64,000 nucleotides of DNA, taken from Asterias rubens (lineage: Eukaryota; Echinodermata; Asteroidea; Forcipulatida; Asteriidae). Below, piece after piece: positions 59,901 to 64,000 of the stretch. The DNA is taken from positions 20,029,047 through 20,093,046 of the forward strand of contig NC_047066.1 in assembly GCF_902459465.1 (NCBI RefSeq). The letters run 5' to 3'. Both the position numbers and the translations under genes were made by a program. Positions within the stretch are counted from its first letter, which is position 1; each line of letters opens with the position of its first letter. The notes under the pieces were generated by a model. It was given only the letters and a program-made list of their open reading frames with translations. It was not told the DNA's origin and searched no databases.

Positions 59901-62900
59901 CACAGTTAGCTTGGTAGGATTCAAACCCACAACCTTGTGATTGCAAGTCCTGCAGTCTAACCTAACGTCCGTCGATATATCGAAAATACTCAAAAACTCG
60001 ATATTTTTTTGACATCGAAATCGCCGATGTCACTTTTATAATCATATCGTAATATCGGATTTTCGATATATATCGAAAATTTCGATGTTTTGAAAATATT
60101 TCGATGTTCCTAAATGATATCGAAAATACCAAAAGAGTGTCCGATTATTTAAAAGAAATCTGTGTTTGAGTATTAGAAAAGCCGTCGTCGTTATGTAGTT
60201 TCATCATTTTGAGTTGCCCTATTAAATAAAATACGTTTTACAACCAAGTATGTCTGCATGTTCTTTGTGTTTTCGCCATCAGCCGCCGGCCCGCCGCAGA
60301 AGTTCACGACCCCGCGGCGAGCGCACGATAAAACCTCAAAAGAAACCGCCGCTGCTGCCCTAGCCCATAGAGTATGCCTAGCCTATTGGCTGTTTAAGAT
60401 GCAACTTCCCATTGTGCATGTGATCAAAATCAATGCGTCTTCATCACAGCATTATTGACTTTGCAAAAATACCCCGCAAAAACTTCCCCGAATCAACAAG
60501 ACAAAACAAAATAAGGAAGAAAACAATCTTACGTTATACAGTAAAATAATCTTTCTATCAATCCAAGGTATCGTAATGGCGTCATTTTGGTCAAATAAAG
60601 CCTGCACGTTGTGTTGTTTTCGGTAAACAAGCTAACATTTCCGAGGAACTATATGCTTCGCAGACCACGCTGTCGGCGGCTATTGCGTGCGTACACCAGC
60701 GAAGACTATGCTGTTGTACGGTTTAAGCGTGCACACCAGCATGTATGGTTATTGCAATTCGGGGGGAAAACCCGTTTGCCCAAGCATGCGCAGACACATG
60801 CAGTCTTTGGTCAAGGCGGTATCGCGTGATGCACTGCGTTATTTCGACAATAGAGGGCGTTCTAGCATTCAATGTTTCTTGCCTTTGTTATAGAATGCAA
60901 AGTAAAAAGACTAAAAGCCTTTATTGGAGACTATGTGACTGCATGCTGCGTGCGTTGTATTGTGATCGCTGAGTGGTAGGTCTGTGTTTTGCGGGACTTT
61001 CTAGTGATTTTTTGTCGATGATTATCTCAACCATTTTCAACCGTAAAGGTCAACTTGATTGACACTTCTATACGTCAATGCATCGACAACTGACACCTTA
61101 ATGTAGGCGAGTCACGCAACTCACAAAGGCTCTGTGTCATTTTGAGGCGGCCAATCATGGCCAATCAGGAATCGAGAATTGTGGTGAGCGTTCACCAATT
61201 GGCCAAGCCAGCGGTAGCGGCGATCATACTTTGTTGTAAAACCAGAAATAATCGGGGCGGGACTACGCAATCTGAAATTGTTTGGACAACAAACAAGTTC
61301 GGGGGATCAGACAAAAACAGGTTGAAATGTAACCCTATTAAACTGTCAGCCTATGGTATATATATTTCTACCTCCATGAGTATACCAAGTGCTGTTTTTA
61401 GGCTTCCATCTTGCGCGCGGGAAATACTCGATATATCGAGTATACTCGATATTAAATTTTCGATATATCGGTTATGGGAAAAAACCGATATCGACGAACG
61501 TTAGTCTAACCACTGGACCACAGTTAGCTTGGTAGGATTCAAACCCACAACCTTGTGATTGCAAGTCCTGCAGTCTAACCACTGGACCACAGTTAGCTTG
61601 GTAGGATTCAAACCCACAACCTTGTGATTGCAAGTCCTGCAGTCTAACCACTGGACCACAGTTAGCTTGGTAGGATTCAAACCCACAACCTTGTGATTGC
61701 AAGTCCTGCAGTCTAACCACTGGACCACAGTGTAGCTTGGTAGGATTCAAACCCACAACCTTGTGATTGCAAGTCCTGCAGTCTAGTCACTGGACCACAG
61801 TTAGCTTGGTAGGATTCAAACCCACAACCTTGTGATTGCAAGTCCTGCAGTCTAACCACTGGACCACAGTTAGCTTGGTAGGATTCAAACCCACAACCTT
61901 GTGATCGCAAGTCCTGCAGTCTAACCACTGGACCACAGTGACCTTAAGTTGAAGTCATTTAGTTTTGTCTCATCTCAATAAAAACACTACAAATCAGACT
62001 TTTCAAGCGCACTTTTGTCCCTCCAAAGATATTTTTCACTGCAAGCCACATGCCCGATAGGCTTTGCGGACTCCATACGGCTGGAGGTGGAGACTAACAT
62101 TTGCAGGGAGGACGGTCCCTTACCAGACTGCTTTGCAACGTCTATGCGGAAAGCATACACCACTTTGGAAACAGTAAGTATTCACCCTGTCCTTATCATA
62201 GGTCACCTTAACCCTAAACTTAACCCTAACCCTTTAGTCGACTGTACACAAAGACATACTTGTGGAGTGTCGAGAGTGTGAGTTTGGTTCCCAATTGTGG
62301 CCCTTGTGTCCTCAAGTAAGCACTCATAAAGTGCTTTATCCTTCGAATGGGATTTTAAGATCCCTTGTTTTGTAATACACTACTGTAAAGAGAAGGGGGT
62401 TCGCCCTGTGTTTTCTGGCATATTTGATTGTAGAATATGCTGCAGCGCCTTATAAACCCCGACATCAAAAACGAGTGTCATAATTCAAACCTACCTCTGC
62501 TTACCGATCATTCAAATAATCAATGCTTTGGGATACCTGTGTATAAGTACTGGTTATTATTGCTATAATAAGTTTTATTATTTTGATTTACTCATGTTTA
62601 CTACAAGTTATGTTAAAGATAGATCAAAATAAACAATTTCAGGTCTTGTTAATAAATTATTCCTGGTCTAATGGAAGTTCTGAGAACTAGTGTAGATTTT
62701 CTTACAATTTGAGCCCTATGTTGAGATTATCAGAATGATGTTATTGGACAAATTTGTGACATTCTTCAAAATGTTTCCTGCAGGTTTACTTTCCCGGGTT
62801 CATTCAGAGCGAGCTGTACTACCGCTTCCTGACCGAACTCATCAACACAATCAAGAGCGAGCACGCCTCAATAAACTCTGACCTGTCAGTGGCAGGTGGC

Positions 62901-64000
62901 GCAGTGGCAGGCATCGGGGCGGATGACAAGCCCAAATCCCGCAATACTCTCCTCGCGGAGGGCAACGTCAAGAAGTTGTTTGAAGAGAGTGAGATGAACA
63001 TTGAGAGCCTGGATTCGAACCCGGATCTGTTGTGGCAGAGACCAGACCCTGGGTAAGTGGCAAAGAGAGGACTTGTGTATCAGACTAAAATTCTGATGGG
63101 TGAATCATTAGAGTGTGGGTTTGATTTTCGGTCATAATCCATGCCCTTGAGTAAGACACCTAACCATAATTGCTTCTCTTAACCCAGGTGTGTAAATGGG
63201 AACCTAATAGAATGAGTCAGTGTTGTGGTAACCCCATAGCACTTAAATAAGCAGCTTGGGGTGGTATGCTCCCTTGAGAGTTAAGAAAGTCCGAGGAACG
63301 GTCTCAGTATGCCTTATGAAGTATTTAGCTTTAGATGTGGGAGGAAAACCCCAATGAGGGAAAAATCACGCACTTGGGTGGGGACTGAAAGTGCCAATCC
63401 ACATGCAAGGCTTTGGTCTAAGGCGAGATTCAAACTGGGTTCACAGAACAGAGGTGTAAGGAGCGAAGGAAACCGCTGAGCCAGTTTGAATGACCTTGGC
63501 TGGCCACTATAAACTTGAGCGCATTCAGCATAATGCTCCCTCTGTTGCTTTTGACCAATGTAAGAGTTAAATGTACATTTAAGGGAACCTTGGTTAAAAC
63601 AATCAGTTAGTTAATAAGTTTTATTGAAATGCGTTTGTTTTCCCCTCCATCTAGGATGATGACATTTGGTAAGGTGAATCATTTAGGACAGTTTGTCCCC
63701 GAGTACGAGCCGGATCCAGAAGCCATGAACAAGAAATCCTCAGGTTAGTTCTCTCTCCTATTTGTCAGTATTTAAATTTTATTTTATGAAAGTCACTCAA
63801 CACGAGGCCAGAAGGCGCTGTGCCCATCTACATGTATACAGGATTTCCGATTAAAATAATAGAATGGTTGCAAAAACCCCAGATATACTTTGCCTTCAAG
63901 TTGTTATGTACGACTGATGGAAATTCCCATATAAAATCAAATTCATTTGATATTCCTTTCTTACCAGGTTCAAAGTTTTCCTTCAAGAAACTAGTAAAAG
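53930..64000 (+). CDS. AKAP10: AKAP10 (D-AKAP2), RGS-domain PKA anchor; 3' end outside window
   Basis: Eleven exons seen: 53930-53954, 55082-55333, 56115-56669, 57181-57279, 57509-57593, 57932-58055, 58650-58786, 62029-62173, 62784-63052, 63655-63743, and 63968 to the window edge. The start MPLFKKKS resembles vertebrate MSFFRRK. Seen: a first RGS-like region that begins in exon 3 (VLHDNGALPYFIQFM, FWLATESF), is split by a Ser/Thr-rich insert, and resumes in exons 4-5; a second RGS domain in exons 6-9 (FLRSEFHCKYQIDVL, AVHLLQFWIAAENFQ, YFSLQATCPIGF, YFPGFIQSELYYRFL); then MMTFGKVNHLGQF. This order and these motifs match AKAP10. In vertebrates it binds Rab4/Rab11 through its RGS domains and dual-specificity PKA R subunits through a C-terminal amphipathic helix (family knowledge); that helix lies past the window. 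Intron 7 (58787-62028) holds the 69-bp tandem array and a hAT-like insertion. Head to head with UBE3B. Confidence 0.93.
54268..54381. mobile_element. Foldback MITE (CCACCACTTTTTCA family), copy 2
   Basis: CTTTCCGTAATCACGCCACC at the left pairs with GTGGTGTTATACGGAAACTT at the right. A half copy follows at about 54405-54450 (TGCCACCACTTTTTTTG). AKAP10 intron 1. Confidence 0.8.
55378..55640 (+). repeat. TTAA-type MITE family, truncated
   Basis: AAAGAAACTTGACACGTTTG, GGTAATTGTCGACACTCGG and TTGCACAAATTTGTGTGCTT. The copy loses homology after CTTCAGAGGGAGTCAGG. AKAP10 intron 2. Confidence 0.75.
56770..57121 (+). repeat. TTAA-type MITE family, 5'-truncated
   Basis: It starts within AAGACCAGTCTTCTCACTTG and ends AATAGTGTCCACTACCTTAA at the TTAA. 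AKAP10 intron 3. Confidence 0.85.
58895..59040 (+). repeat. Interspersed repeat (family with CCAATCTCTCTCA core)
   Basis: Third copy of the family at 8363 and 14700, starting near AGTAACTCAGTAAACTCCCA and ending just before the 69-bp array. AKAP10 intron 7. Confidence 0.75.
59073..59962 (-). repeat. 69-bp tRNA-like tandem array, left part
   Basis: About 13 units of exactly 69 bp. On the minus strand each unit reads GTGGTCCAGTGGTTAGACTG, CAGGACTTGCAATCACAAGG, then TTGTGGGTTTGAATCCTACC. The last stretch resembles a tRNA T-arm and pol III B box; one unit at 59159-59170 keeps the consensus GGTTCGAATCC. The 23-codon period gives spurious open frames of about 300 codons. Confidence 0.93.
59963..61503. 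mobile_element. Non-autonomous hAT-like transposon
   Basis: A 1541-bp insert that splits the 69-bp array. Ends: TAACGTCCGTCGATAT at the left and the inverted ATATCGACGAACGTTA at the right. It is flanked by exact 8-bp direct repeats GTCTAACC at 59955-59962 and 61504-61511. An 8-bp duplication and TAACG termini fit the hAT consensus YARNG. Both subterminal regions are rich in CGATAT/TCGATATATCGA. No transposase frame is visible; the longest frame is about 120 codons. Confidence 0.9.
61504..61938 (-). repeat. 69-bp tRNA-like tandem array, right part
   Basis: About six units continuing the same array after the insertion. One unit has a 2-bp insertion at about 61733 (CACAGTGTAGC). The array ends at CCACTGGACCACAGTGACC, 90 bp before AKAP10 exon 8. 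Confidence 0.93.
63095..63260 (+). repeat. tRNA-like SINE copy
   Basis: GGGTGAATCATTAGAGTGTG, GGTCATAATCCATGCCCTTG and CACCTAACCATAATTGCTTC match the family at 46845-47095. AKAP10 intron 9. Confidence 0.65.

Noticed and set aside
59061-59993. 310-codon open frame on the minus strand (repeats of LQDLQSQGCGFESYQ type in one frame)
   Set aside because: It is produced by the 69-bp array, whose period is a multiple of three. A second minus-strand frame is equally open, with no start context or conserved domain.

Overview
This is animal nuclear DNA: AT-rich, with genes split into many short exons by GT-AG introns, long introns, and dense small mobile elements. The gene set and the repeats, especially a TTAA-flanked foldback element I associate with starfish assemblies, suggest an echinoderm, probably a sea star. 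The taxonomic call is inference from memory of repeat and gene content, not a database result.

Six spliced genes and one intronless gene can be read. (1) 2545-5669 (-): a two-zinc-finger plus coiled-coil protein I cannot name. (2) 7851-13327 (+): a complete type II (alternative) NADH dehydrogenase, 8 exons, 451 aa. (3) 18188-30720 (-): RSRC2, an SR-rich coiled-coil protein, 10 exons, 818 aa. (4) 26165-27685 (-): an intronless 506-aa BEN-domain protein inside RSRC2 intron 3. (5) 31229-33961 (+): CCDC86, 4 exons, 346 aa. (6) 36070-52964 (-): UBE3B, a HECT E3 ubiquitin ligase, 27 exons, 1087 aa. (7) 53930 to the window end (+): AKAP10, whose C-terminal PKA-anchoring part lies beyond the window. 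Exon joins were made by hand from splice sites, reading frame and family similarity; the exon lengths of all five complete spliced genes sum to multiples of three.

The six spliced genes form three successive head-to-head pairs: zinc finger/NDH-2, RSRC2/CCDC86 and UBE3B/AKAP10. The ATG-to-ATG gaps are about 2.2 kb, 0.5 kb and 1.0 kb. Partners share no obvious pathway (respiration, splicing, nucleolus, ubiquitin, PKA anchoring), so shared promoters are the simplest reading.

The rest is repeat-rich. It holds nine copies of a TTAA-flanked MITE family; two foldback elements with perfect 9-bp target duplications upstream of NDH-2; several other foldback families; tRNA-like SINEs, including a dimer with an 11-bp target duplication; a 24-bp minisatellite open on both strands in a UBE3B intron; and a 69-bp tRNA-like tandem array in an AKAP10 intron, split by a 1541-bp hAT-like element with an exact 8-bp target duplication. 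No rRNA, intact tRNA gene, CRISPR array or viral gene was seen.
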